Assembly: GCF_000264995.1 (NCBI RefSeq)
Contig: NW_006767435.1
Coordinates: 2,008,531-2,072,530, forward strand
Length of the DNA: 64,000 nt
Direction of reading: 5' to 3'
DNA from: Punctularia strigosozonata HHB-11173 SS5
Taxonomy: Eukaryota > Basidiomycota > Agaricomycetes > Corticiales > Punctulariaceae
Program-made: the position numbers and the translations under genes
Shown here: piece after piece, positions 22,314 to 34,700 of the stretch
Numbering within the stretch: the stretch's first letter is position 1
Layout of the letters: the number at the start of each line of letters is the position of its first letter
The notes under the pieces: model-generated
Databases searched by the model: none
Told to the model about the DNA's origin: nothing
Seen by the model: the letters and a program-made list of their open reading frames with translations, nothing else

Positions 22314-22941
22314 CTTTACCCGATATAACCTTCACGGCGTTGATAAATTACTGCGAGGATATTAATCTATACAGACGCCATTGTACGACGATCACAAGCA
22401 CATATAATTGATCCCATGTCCAACAACTAATCTGGACATCCAGCCACACACGAGGACCTTAGTTGAATGCGGCCCAAGGTCCACCCGGGACAGGGGCATT
22501 ACCCGCTGCGGAGGACTGAGAAACGGCACAAAATTGTCATCGCCACCACCACGGTTTTGTCTCCACGTTCCTGGCGTTGTGTGTCACCTCGTGGACCTTG
22601 CGTTGCCTCGGGTTTGCCTGCGCTGAGACTCGCTGTGCCTGGACAGCAAAGCCCACTACGGACCTCGCAGGCCTCGAGTGCATTGACCGGTCCTCACCAG
22701 TCCTCACCTGCCTCACCTCTACTCACCGTCACGTTCTGTCGCGCAGAACGACCACGTGCGACGCGCGACGCGCCACAGGTATGTTGAAGTCCGATCGAGG
22801 GCCACGATTATTTTGGCCACATATTCCGTTATTGATCATGATTCTGCTATAAGTACGCGGCACCCATCGATCCCGCAGGCTGCTACCAACATCCGCCACT
22901 CCGGGAGACCCTCGAACGCGTGCCCGGGCATCCCCGCCAGC
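22314..22941. other. Intergenic
   Basis: 3' flank of the SNG1-type gene and 5' flank of the next gene. It includes a stretch near 22650-22730 rich in CCTCA. No gene seen. Confidence 0.5.
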
Positions 22942-25303
22942 ATGTCCAGTGCCGGCGCTGGACCGTCCTACACCTACTTCACGCGCGCCATCTCGGGGCC
23001 TGTACCGGGCGTCCTCGACCCCGAGCAACCAGCACGTCTACTCCGCCACCCGGGCTCAAGATTGTTCTTCGCGTCGTACGACCCCCTCGTCGCGTCCGCT
23101 GCGCTACAGCAACACGTGCCGGACGCGTCTGCCGCCGCTGGATCGTATCGCGCCAAGAGGATCGTTGTAGAGGTCGCTCCCAACGGAGAAACCGCGTGGA
23201 GGTTCGTTCCAAAGGCCAGAAAGGACCCTGGTATCGAAGATGAGGGGTCCTGGCCTCAAGTTATCGACCTTTGCGGGCACGTCCTCGATGCTGGGGTCTG
23301 AATGTGTTTCTGACGCCCTGTCCATCTTTAGGGAACCTGTCCTATGCTTCCAAGAGCAATGGGAGATTTACAAACTTGACAAGCTGGCATACGACTGCCA
23401 CATACCTTCATACCCCAAACCGATCACCATCACCCGGATCCACTCACGGAGCCCCCCGCAGCGTGCCCCGGCGCCCGCGCCACACTTCAAACACGGACTA
23501 TCATCACCTACCGCAGGTCGGGATCACAAGAAATTCCGCAAGGAGCCGGTGGTCACCATCGACACCACAGAAGACGAATTCGATGACGACGGATTCGACA
23601 GCGACGGTCTCTCCGAGTCGGACGAGGAAGAAGTAGAGGAGATGGTAATCGACCCCCACCCGCCCAGCCAAAGCCACAGCCAAGGCAAGCCGCGGTCGCG
23701 GTCGCAGAGCGCGGCTCCCGCTCTCCGAAGAAAAGAACGCAGAGAGAAGATGGAACAGGAGCGCAAGAAGAGGAGGGCGAAGATGGCTGCTAAAGGAGCG
23801 ACCGTTTTCGGTGCGGGGTGGAGTAGCCCGCCAGACAGCAACGCGCCGAATAGCCAAATCGACTCGGGAATCATACGGGATACGAGCATGCTTGACCTGT
23901 CAGGCTCGTCCCAATCAAGTTCAGTACCCGAGACGCCGAGAGTGCCTGCTTCCCAGCTCCCCGATCCGCCTCCCAGCACCGGCAAGCGTAAAGGTACGAC
24001 ACGAACTGGATTTCTAGCAAGATGCTCATCTGAGATGGACATCAGCGTCACCTGGCCCCGCATTCGTGAATCCACTACGACCTGTGGCAGAGGATCGTGA
24101 ACCCTCTCCACAAAAGGCCGCCTTCCGCGACCCGAAGCGCGCACGGACACGCTCGCCTCCGTCCAATAGCAAGAAGAACTCTCGGGAGAGAAAGAAACAA
24201 GAGGAGTTGGCGTCGAGGCTTGCGGAGTGGCGGTCGGCAAGGGAGCAGGCGTTCTTGAGAGACCTTATCAACGATCTTCACACTCATGCTGCACAGAACG
24301 GACATGCAAACGGTTCGTGTGGTTTTAACTTCCTTTTCCGCCCACGGACGGAATGCTACGGATCGCTAACTTCGGAGCTCAACAGGCAATTCAGTCCCAA
24401 GCCAAGACACTGCATACTCAAGCCAAGACACCACATCCAGAACACAAAGCCAGAGCGACGACCCACCAACGCAGCAAACCGAGACGCCAGACGCCGAGTT
24501 CGACGAAGAGGCCGCCCGCGCGGCCGCCATCGAAGAGTCGCGCCGCAAGATTGCCGAGCTGGAGAGGGACCGGCCGATATGGGAAGAGGCCGCGAAGAGG
24601 AGAGCCCAGAGTGAGGCCGCAGAAGAGCGCGAAAAGGCGCGGAGGAGGAATGAAGAGGAGCGGCGCGCAAGGGAGGAAGAGGAAGCGCGGCAGAGAGAAC
24701 AGAGGGCGCGGGCAGATGCAGAGCGCCGCAGGGAGGAGCAAGCGACGCGGAGGAGGAAGGAGGCGGAGGAGAGGGAGAGGGTCAGGAAAGAGCAGGAGGA
24801 GGCGGACAGAGCGCGGAGGGAGCGCGAGAGGAAGCGCGAGCAGCAGCGGGAAAAGTGGGGGACTGGCCTCTGGTCGGCGGTGAGGGCACTGGACAAATAC
24901 AAAGTACTGTCGGACGCGTTCGACGCCACGAAGTGGGCCTTGCCAGACGCTCCCTTAACGTTCGACGACGTGCCGTGGCCAGTGTTGCATCCCCCAGGCC
25001 GATTTACTGTGAGTGAAAGACCGCTTTTCTCAAAGCGGTTTGGTGACCGATCTCGCTATACAGGTGGAGGACCTAGATTGGTCTACGGTCGAGGAATTCT
25101 TCACCGCCGTGCGTCCACATATCCGTCCGCAGGAATGGAAGTCATTCGTCGAGAAAAGTCAGCGCCGGTTCCATCCCGATCGTTGGAGAGCTAGGGGCGT
25201 TCTCAAAGCTGTGAGCCACGAAGGAGAAAGGGACGAGATAGAGGTTGCGGTGGGCGTCGTGAGTCAGGCCGTGAACCCGATCTGGAGAGATGTGAAAGGA
25301 TGA
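22942..25303 (+). CDS. Charged coiled-coil protein with J-like C-terminal helix motif
   Basis: No named family. Exon 1 from ATG 22942 (MSSAGAGPSYTYFTRAI) encodes a compact N-terminal region (RLFFASYDPLVASAALQQHV; RIVVEVAPNGETAWRFVPKA). A disordered acidic/Ser region (VTIDTTEDEFDDDGFDSDGL) follows, then basic stretches that may be nuclear signals (RRKERREKMEQERKKRRAKM). A very long Glu/Arg/Ala-rich helix at about 24500-24850 is surely a coiled coil or single alpha-helix. The C-terminal exons read WGTGLWSAVRALDKY, LTFDDVPWPVLHPP and WKSFVEKSQRRFHPDRW, ending VNPIWRDVKG. The RRFHPDRW helix resembles the HPDK-type motif of J-like proteins and the NFKBIL1 C-terminus (inference). Such proteins are frequent in Agaricomycetes. 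Four or five introns; end at 25303 is firm. Confidence 0.75.
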
Positions 25304-25594
25304 TAGCCGCGCATTCGGCGTCTGGGTTTGCTGATATTTTATGACATGATGAACACATGGATATATGGGCACTGATACTTAGCACGGACATGATAGTATG
25401 GTACGGTGTATGTACAAGGTAGATCTGAGCACTGGGAATACAAGAATATACAATCTCAGAGCATTCGTGGTGATCGCAGGAGACGGCGCCGCGCGCGGTG
25501 AGCACCGCATATATGCCACGCTCTTCCCCCAGCTCCGGCGCCGGTCCTGGAAACGTGTCCTACATGAGATCTCCCTAGCTCGACGCATCACGAC

Positions 25595-27758
25595 ATGTTA
25601 GGTCGGAGCCGACAAGCTGCACAGAGCGGGCCCGACGAAGGCGAGGCTCGTCAACCGCTCTTGGATGACGGCGAACACGACAATGTGATCTTCAACGTCG
25701 GCGACGATGAGGACTCGGACGGGGCGCGAACTCCGGATCGTGACCTCCTACACGAGGAGCATTCGAAGCGGAACGGACATGTTCGCTTTCAGGAGGAAGT
25801 CCAGGTGCGAGTATCGTATGACTGCGACCGTTTGATGTGCTAATGTCAGATAGGTCATAGCACCTCCACTCCGTTCAACTCTTACTAGTCGAGAAATAGG
25901 TGCGTTATACCACGCACCACTGGCGTCTGTTGGCCTGAGTTATCCACGAGAATACGAGCAGGACTCCGACGTACTCAATGACCATGACCTGGAGCAGCTC
26001 GAAGCAACACCTGGTTCCCATCGCCAGGGCCGACGCGGAGAACAGGCCATGCCTCTCCTCGTAGGCTTACTGGACACGGCCACAGTGCGCCGCTCGCTGG
26101 ACGGGTCGTTGTCTGTCAACGGTACGGGGAATGGGCCAGCCACGGAAGGATTAGAGGGCGTAGACCTAGACGAGTTGGCAGCGAAGAGGACGGCAGGCGG
26201 CGGATTGCTGGAATCCGTGGCAAATATGGCCAACTCAATCCTTGGGGCAGGTGGGCTTATATCCGCTAAGATAGTACCCCAACTCATCGCTGCTCTTCGT
26301 AACAGGTATCATCGGTAAGCTTGTATTGCTGTTGTGAGGTGCAGCGTCTCTATACTCATGCGTTCCTGTAGGCTTGCCCTATGCGTTAGCCCAGGCGGGA
26401 TTCTTCACCGGATTGTTCTTGCTCGTGGTGCTCTGCGGCGTGACCGACTGGACCATCCGGCTCATCGTGCTCAATGCCAAGCTGAGCGGCAGAAACTCGT
26501 ATATCGGTATCATGGATGCATGCTTCGGTCCCAGCGGTCGTGCCGCGGTTTCCTTTTTCCAGTTCGCCTTCGCGTTCGGGGGTACGTGCTACTGACAAAT
26601 ACCGGAATCTCATCCCTAATGTGTTTCACTGGTCTAGGAATGTGCGCGTTTGGTATCATCATCGGCGACACTATTCCTGCGGTTATCCGCTTCATATTCC
26701 CGACCCTGTCCACTATTCCTGTGCTCTCCCTCCTCACAAACCGCCAATTTGTCATTGCTCTTTGCACTATTTGCGTCTCATACCCTTTGTCCCTGCATCG
26801 CTCGATTGACAAATTAGCGCGAGCATCCGGATTCGCGCTAATCGGCATGCTCGTCATCGTCTTCTCCATCCTCATTGAGGCTCCTCGCACCCCACCGGAG
26901 CTACACGGCGACCCAGCACGACGCTTCTCGCTCGTAGGGCCTGGTGTATTCCAGGCCGTGGGCGTAATGAGCTTCGCCTTCGTCTGCCATCATAATTCCC
27001 TACTGATCTATGGCGCTCTCAAGACCCCCACCATGGATCGTTTCAAGACCGTCACGCATATATCGACAGGGATCAGTCTCGCGGCATGCGTGACTCTCTC
27101 GTTGTCCGGCTATTTGGTCTTCACAGATAAAACACAAGGCAATATTCTCAACAACTTCGCGAAGGTCAGTTGAGAAAGACCAAGACCCGAGGAGCAACCT
27201 CTGACGTATGGATAGGACGATACCCTAATCAACGTCGCGAGATTCTGCTTCGGCATGAACATGTTCACCACCTTGCCACTGGAACTGTTTGTTTGCAGAG
27301 AGGTGAGGCACCAAGTTTTTTGTCTTGGACCGTGCCCGCTAACGGGTGATCTCACCGCCAGGTCATCGAACAATACTTCTTTTCGCACGAAGTCTTCAGC
27401 CCGCAGCGACATCTATTCTTCACCACCGCCATCGTCGTGTCATCGATGTTTTGTGAGTCCTCGATTCGGTTTGATGCGCTTCAAAATTGTAACTTCTCGA
27501 CCCGCAGTGGCGCTCATCACCTGCGATTTGGGCGTCATGCTCGAAATAACGGGAGGCGTGTCCGCAACCGCCCTAGCCTTCATCTTCCCCGCAGCTTGCT
27601 ACATCCAGCTGGCCAACCCAGGCGAACGATGGACGAGTCGCAAGAAGCTGCCCGCCGTACTCTGCGTCGCGTTCGGCAGCATCGTCTTGGTGATGTCGCT
27701 CTTCATCGCCCTTGGAAAGGCATGGACACCTGCTGGCAGTGCCAGAATCTGCGCATGA
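25595..27758 (+). CDS. Vacuolar-type amino-acid transporter (AVT/SLC38-like)
   Basis: A proton-coupled amino-acid transporter of the AAAP family, like yeast AVT proteins that export neutral or other amino acids from the vacuole. ATG 25595 opens a long acidic N-terminal tail with a dileucine-like EARQPLLDD. The first helix carries the family signature SILGAGIIGLPYALAQAGF, but only if a 9-nt exon (26306-26314, encoding part of G-I-I-G) is spliced between 26250 and 26372. Further helices: LFLLVVLCGVTDWTIRLIV, FFQFAFAFGG, FVIALCTICVSYPLSLHRSI, SGFALIGMLVIVFSILIEAP, VFQAVGVMSFAFVCHHNSLL, LAACVTLSLSGYLVFTDKTQ, VARFCFGMNMFTTLPLELFV and ALAFIFPAACYIQL. The HHNSLLIYGAL motif is typical of the fungal AVT6/AVT7 group. 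Seven or eight introns; stop 27756-27758, 183 bp from the convergent ERG8 gene. Confidence 0.9.
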
Positions 27759-27941
27759 GCGTTACTATCGCATCGTATGCCGGACACTTTCACCGTGGCT
27801 ACTTGTATTGTTCCGAGTATACAGAAGTTGCGATACCTCAATGGACGCCGTATACAATTGGTGGTGACTGCTAGAACCTAATAAACCTACAAATACGTTC
27901 TTGCGCGTGTTGAATGTCGTACGCATGCCTCACGGATCGGG

Positions 27942-29787
27942 TCATCCATGGATGGCTTGTCGTAAGCCGTTGACCTGATCGATATCCTCGAGATGTATGC
28001 CCTTGGCTTTGCTCTCGATGGCTGACAGCGGCGAAACGTTCAGGTCTTTCCACGTAGACCAAACGCGTTCGATGCGGCGGAACGGCAGCTGGTCGGCCGT
28101 TTGGGGAGGTTCAAGAACAAGAAGCCAGACAGCGTCATAGCCTCCTGCACCGGGAACACCGCCGGCAATGACGCCCGCTTGAGACGTGCAGGCGTCCAGG
28201 AGCGCGGTCTGTTCCGGAGGCTCGATGGGCACTCCACATAGATTGCCCATTTCGCGCATTTTCGTGCGAATTTCCTGATAGGCGGCATGGGTATTAAGAC
28301 AAGATGTCATCGGGAAGAAGATAGCGCGCACCTCTCCGAGTAGATGTGCTTCGTAAAATGCTTCGACCTTGGGCTGCACGCTTGCGCGCAACATCGGGTT
28401 GGCCAACCACTAATCGGGGTTTAGATAGTGAGCGTTTCATCCGTTTCGTGAGTACCGAGAAATGCTACCTGAACGGGCTGCAGGCTCGCTGCGAAACGAA
28501 CTACGAAATCGTAATCTTCTGGGTTTTCGTCGTGAAGCTGTGATAGCCGTCTGAGGGCCTGCGCGAACTTCATGTTCGCTTGGTCCAATGCGTTCCAGAC
28601 TTCAGCAGCTTTATGAAGGAGGGAAATGATGCATGAGCACGGTTGTAGGGGTCAGAGATTTAGATCTTACCTTTGACTGGCTCGGCTTGCCGCCATTTCA
28701 GCACTTTGCCCACCAGTGAAGGTGTGTCACTCCCAGCGTCGACGTCCGCGAGCATCAATCGCGTGGATGGAGGAAGCTGGAATGGTTCCACCTTGTAATC
28801 CCATGCGGGATTTGATGGTGACAGAATGGGCGCTAGTTTCGGGACGAGCTGTGATAGTATTAGTGACTTTAATTGACTCGTCGTGCTTATAGCATGAGTA
28901 CGCACATCGTCTTGCATCAGGGGTTGGAGAACCGCGGGATTGAACCGAGTGTACTTTTGGCTTCCAAAGACCGCCGAAGACACGTCAAAACCGCTGCCAA
29001 CCTTGCCTTGAGCCAAACAATGAACATATTGGGCGACGTTGTGTGCAAGTCGTCTGCTCTCAGATATAGATTCGTCCGCAAAGGCACTGCGAGGCAGGAA
29101 ATCGAGGTGGATCAGAAGCGCGGTGACCAGTGATGTTATGAGCGCTGCTGAGGAGCCAAGGCCGGTCTTGTGCACGTCTTTCAACTGCACACCCGTAGGA
29201 CCGAATGGTGTAAGCTTGCTGAGTGAATCTATTGTGGGCTCGAGTCCGAGCTGCGCCAGCTGAATGATGACATCAGACGTCGTACGAGCCGAACAGGTAG
29301 ATCGCGACAAACCTGCGCCCGTTGCGAGTAGAAGTCGTTATCACCTACAATGGCGATGTCGAGACCTGGAGCGAGCTTGTTCTGGATCTCTGCGACGCCC
29401 TTGAGCTCAATGGCGAGGGCGAGGGTGCGCTGAAGCGCCAGATGGACAAACTTGTTCTTGGAATCCTCGAGTCTTCGGCGCTCAACATCTCAACTCGCTG
29501 TACCGATCCACGGAGATGGGGGACGCTCACTCGGACACGACCTGTTCTACCATCACCGTCCCGTCGGCGGCTACGAAGCGCACCGAGTACGTCCATGATG
29601 CCTGGAGGAATTGCGGGGAGCGCACGCGGATCGAGTTCGGGTTGAGAGCGCCGGCATCCTGGATGGAGGTGTAGAATCGCGAGGATGTGGAGACGACGAT
29701 GCCAGAGTATGCTGGGTCAAGGACGAGGTAACCGCCCGCCAAGAGGACCTTGCCGGGCGCGGAGACGACGGTGGAGGTGCTAGCCAT
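27942..29787 (-). CDS. ERG8: Phosphomevalonate kinase
   Basis: It phosphorylates mevalonate-5-phosphate in the mevalonate/ergosterol pathway, in the cytosol. From ATG 29787 the GHMP N-terminus reads VVSAPGKVLLAGGYLVLDP. Later exons give ELKGVAEIQNKLAPGLDIAI, then LTPFGPTGVQLKDVHKTGLG with the ATP-binding motif GLGSSAALITS. GKVGSGFDVSSAVFGSQKY, WDYKVEPFQLPPSTRLMLAD, SDTPSLVGKVLKW and the C-terminal GVPGAGGYDAVWLLVL follow. All three GHMP motifs are present, and length is as expected for the fungal enzyme. About four introns. It converges on the amino-acid transporter gene. Confidence 0.95.
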
Positions 29788-31827
29788 GGCGGTTGGTCGC
29801 GGACGTGGACTCCGGAGTGTGCTCGAAACCTTGATTCCCTTCCGCGAGCTTTTGTACCGATATCTTTATCGCCGAAGGCATCCTAGTGTAACTTATCAGC
29901 ACGAGGCAGCGGCCGTTGAGCAGATGGGGCGGTGTTAGACTTTGTCAACCCTCGAACTTTCAGACTTCCTCCGATCGATGTTCCGAACGAACATACCGAC
30001 CTGGGTAACTCCCAGCCCACCTTTTTCGCCCATCTCATTCGTTGGCTTTTCTCTCTGCCTTTCGCCATCTGGGAGTGGAACGGGCTGGCATGTGCACTTT
30101 CTGCGACGCTCTCCCATGGGATTACTCGCCTTTCAACGGGCTTGCGATGTCACGGATACACCTCAACTGCATCTCATTCCATATATTGCAGACTGCATGC
30201 TAATCTCTGTGCTTCCAACAACTCGCACCGGTCTCTGATATGAACACCATACCGTCAGGGACTTCGCAAGGCATGTCTACCAGGTGATCAAGCTACTGCC
30301 ACGTTCTTGAGTGGTTCTCAGGAGGTTGTCCCTCAGTTCGTATCCGAACATGCCGGTACTGTGCTATGGGCACATAAAACCTTCTTGTACGGTGTCGAAT
30401 GACGGCCCTTGTGAAGGCTGCCGTTCAGAATCGGTAGTCTGATACGGATGCCAGCTTCCCACTCGAGTCCGCGCGTGATGACGGGTTCTAGTATCGTCTC
30501 TCACTAGCATGTCTGGAGTCGTCGTGTACGCAGTTTTATCTATGCCTGATTATTCCCGGGTGCTCAACTTCAGTTGCTGTTGATCATAACCCTCTGATAG
30601 ACCCGTACGGCACATTCGGAACGGCATGGCACGCTTTTCTGATTTGTGGGACGACGAATCGCACCACGAGGGACTATCGGATGTTCGTTGCTTCGATATC
30701 TCTCCCTGCGCGCCCGCAGCCACGATCGACAGGACCACTAAGCTTCCTCGTGGGTGGGGGAGCCGCGGCCGATGTTCCCTGAGCTAGATACGGCGTGGCT
30801 GCCCGCCTGACCCCCCAAGCACTCGCCCACCCCATCAAGCCCCCTCCGCATATCACGGCACGGGCTGTAATTTCCTGGCCTTACGCGGTAGCGTTATCGG
30901 GAGAGCAGAGGGCTGACCCGGCGACCAGGTCCTGCGGGGATTAGATCACTCTAGCTCGTGAACTAAAACAGACCCGCGACGGGTATGTCGTCCTTATTTA
31001 GCTTGCGCGGCGGCACCTCCTTTGGGCCGGAGTTGCTGTTTACATGTTCAGCATCGCCCGTACGTTCCCATATCTTGCTTCTTGTACCATAACGCATTCA
31101 ATCGGAGTCACTCACAGGCGACTTCCTAGAAAGGACTGTATATGTCTGCACGCTCGTAGGATGCCCGTGAACCAGTCTCTCGTATCGTCTATGATGACAA
31201 ATCGGCGTTCGTTGACCAACTTACTAAATAGCGACTTCGGCCACCTGCTAGTGATGTTTGCTGCTCTGTGTTTACTATCGTAATGGGCGTTGCTTCTTCA
31301 AAGATGCGCTCGGACGCTTCGATTTCCACTCAGACCAGAGCCGCTCTCAGTGGTTCGCAACCCTGAGGCCGCGTGCTGTGATGCGAGGGAATAAGAAGTT
31401 CTGTTGGGCGTTCGTCCTGGTGCATGTCGAAATATTCGCCCTTGAACATACGCTCTCCCATGACCATCGATCGAGCTTGTCAAGCAAATAAACGTCCGCC
31501 AGGTTCTTGTGCGCGAAGCAGATCGGTGATGGGATCGGGTGTGCCTATCTCGATAACATCTCGGATGTTGTGGAAAATATCCGGGACGATACGCTTCTGT
31601 GGCGCATTGAGCTGACTAGGGTTTTCCCTCAACAGCGTCCAAGCAGAAGGCCTAAGTCAGTGGTCACTGGACGTTGATCTTCACATCCAACTCATGAAAG
31701 GCATCGAGGCAGAAATATATCAACTCAGTCCTGATCCGGACAAAGAGACATTCAGATATGACAGTGATAACGTATCGTGACCGCAAGTTATATGGCGCTG
31801 ATGATACGGCATAAACCCTCATGTCCA
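29788..31827. other. 2 kb intergenic stretch
   Basis: The first part is the ERG8 promoter. Near 31480-31650 on the minus strand a short protein-like segment (PQKRIVPDIFHNIRDVIEIG, PDPITDLLRAQEPGGRLF), interrupted further on, may be a leftover exon. I recognise nothing else. Confidence 0.45.
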
Positions 31828-33294
<1,467 letters not shown>

Positions 33295-33631
33295 GTTCTA
33301 ATATCCGCACTACCTCGGTGAACTGTGGAACAGAGAGCAGTTGGAGTTGGCTGATGGGGTCAGGTGCAAAGGTTCGGTCAGCCTACTGAATGAACTCTTT
33401 TGCTGTAAGGCGGCGATGACCGCCAATGATCGGCCGGGAATTTCACAGGCTCCGTGAGATGGCCACGTCGGCGACAATGCTCGGTTGGGAGCGCAGTTAT
33501 AGGCTATACGCTCGAAGTTGAGGTTGTGAGAGACCGCTGTGCAGGTTGAGCGGATAGCCGGGGGACCGTCTTGGACAGTTACCACGACGTGCGCGGTACA
33601 TTCTCACTCTGCGCCTCAACAAAGTCTCACA
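33295..33631. other. Shared divergent promoter
   Basis: A 337 bp gap between the ferrochelatase and NOPCHAP1-like start codons. No clear TATA box; probably a two-way housekeeping promoter. Confidence 0.4.
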
Positions 33632-34382
33632 ATGGATGAAAAACCGCGTACTTTGGAGGTCGAAAGCGAGGATGAGCGGCAACAGAGGATACGTGCGTGC
33701 GCTGCCGCTTTTGTAGCGATGTTGTGCTCAGCACATGGGCCGATGCAGAGAGCACGCTGGAGAAGTTGAACACTCCTTCGAAAAGCCATCCATCTGGCAG
33801 CAAACCCGGGTTTCCCTTCGGCGACGCACAACCGGATTCACAGCCGGGATCCACTTCTCAACGTGAGCCTTTCGTTCTCCAGGGAGCCTACCATCTGACT
33901 TGGGACAGTTTTGGAGCGTGTGCAGGCGTTCCTCCCTCAGTTAGCGGAATCTAATGCGGAACTGCTTCGTCGAGCCCAGAACGAGCCGAGCAGTGCAGAC
34001 ATTGAACATTTCAATGGCGACGAAGAGCAATACATCGAGATGGTCCGCATATACCCACCAAAGTCTCCTGTACCATAGTCATTCTCCGTAACCTCAGAAC
34101 CTCGGCCTCGGAGTTTTCGAACAACGTCGGCAGGGCGGGCAGGAAGACGATGACGAGGAAACGACATCCTCCGAATCCAGTACGGATTCAACCTCAGAGT
34201 CTCAATCGGACAGCAGCGCTAGCTCAGAAGACGAATCGTCGGAGGCGGACAGCGATTCTGCTCCTGCGCCCGCGGACCTCATCGGGGAGCTCTTCTCTAC
34301 TCGACCGACGCGATCGCTCCCAAAACGTGCACGACCGCAGATTGTTATGTTGGACGACTCGCGAGCTTCTTGCGGCCCGTGA
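33632..34382 (+). CDS. NOPCHAP1-like (DUF4598) protein
   Basis: In animals NOPCHAP1 (C12orf45) helps assemble box C/D snoRNPs by linking NOP58 to the R2TP chaperone; the fungal role is inferred from likeness. From ATG 33632 exons give DEKPRTLEVESEDERQQRIR, TWADAESTLEKLNTPSKSHP, a Gly/Pro segment, and the core VLERVQAFLPQLAESNAELL with RRAQNEPSSADIEH and EEQYIEM joined to NLGLGVFE. The tail is highly acidic and Ser-rich (TSSESSTDSTSESQSDSSAS), then PADLIGELF. Core and acidic tail match the NOPCHAP1 layout. Three introns, the first phase 2 (donor GTGCGC). A nuclear or nucleolar location is likely. Family call is moderate, gene model good. Confidence 0.72.
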
Positions 34383-34700
34383 CGCTAGACGGCGTGGGTG
34401 TACTTGGTTATATGCTGCAAGCTGACAGGTTAATGACGATCGACAGGTAGTCACTAAGGCGCAAAGGCAAAACTGTCACCTCGGAAACAGTCTGTCAGTG
34501 CCGTGAGCAGTGAAGAGCAACGCATAGGATAGAATTACAATACTGATACATTGATAAACGATTCAGCCTTGCGTTCTGCAAACTGCAAGCAGAATGTAGC
34601 ACGTAGTCACACGTACCACGGCTTGTCCCCGAGAGGAAAATGAGCACACCTATGGTAAAGGGATGTACTAGGGGTGGTCACCGCGATTGTATTATGGTGT
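34383..34700. other. Convergent 3' region
   Basis: A 318 bp gap between the NOPCHAP1-like and RING genes; AT-richer, with no coding signal. Confidence 0.4.

Noticed and set aside
23524-24240. Long minus-strand open frame (238 codons)
   Set aside because: Exact antisense of the charged coiled-coil protein; Ser/Leu-rich composition is the mirror of its acidic and basic runs.
24366-24929. Ser/Leu/Ala-rich minus-strand frame
   Set aside because: Antisense shadow of the Glu/Arg/Ala coiled-coil region on the plus strand.
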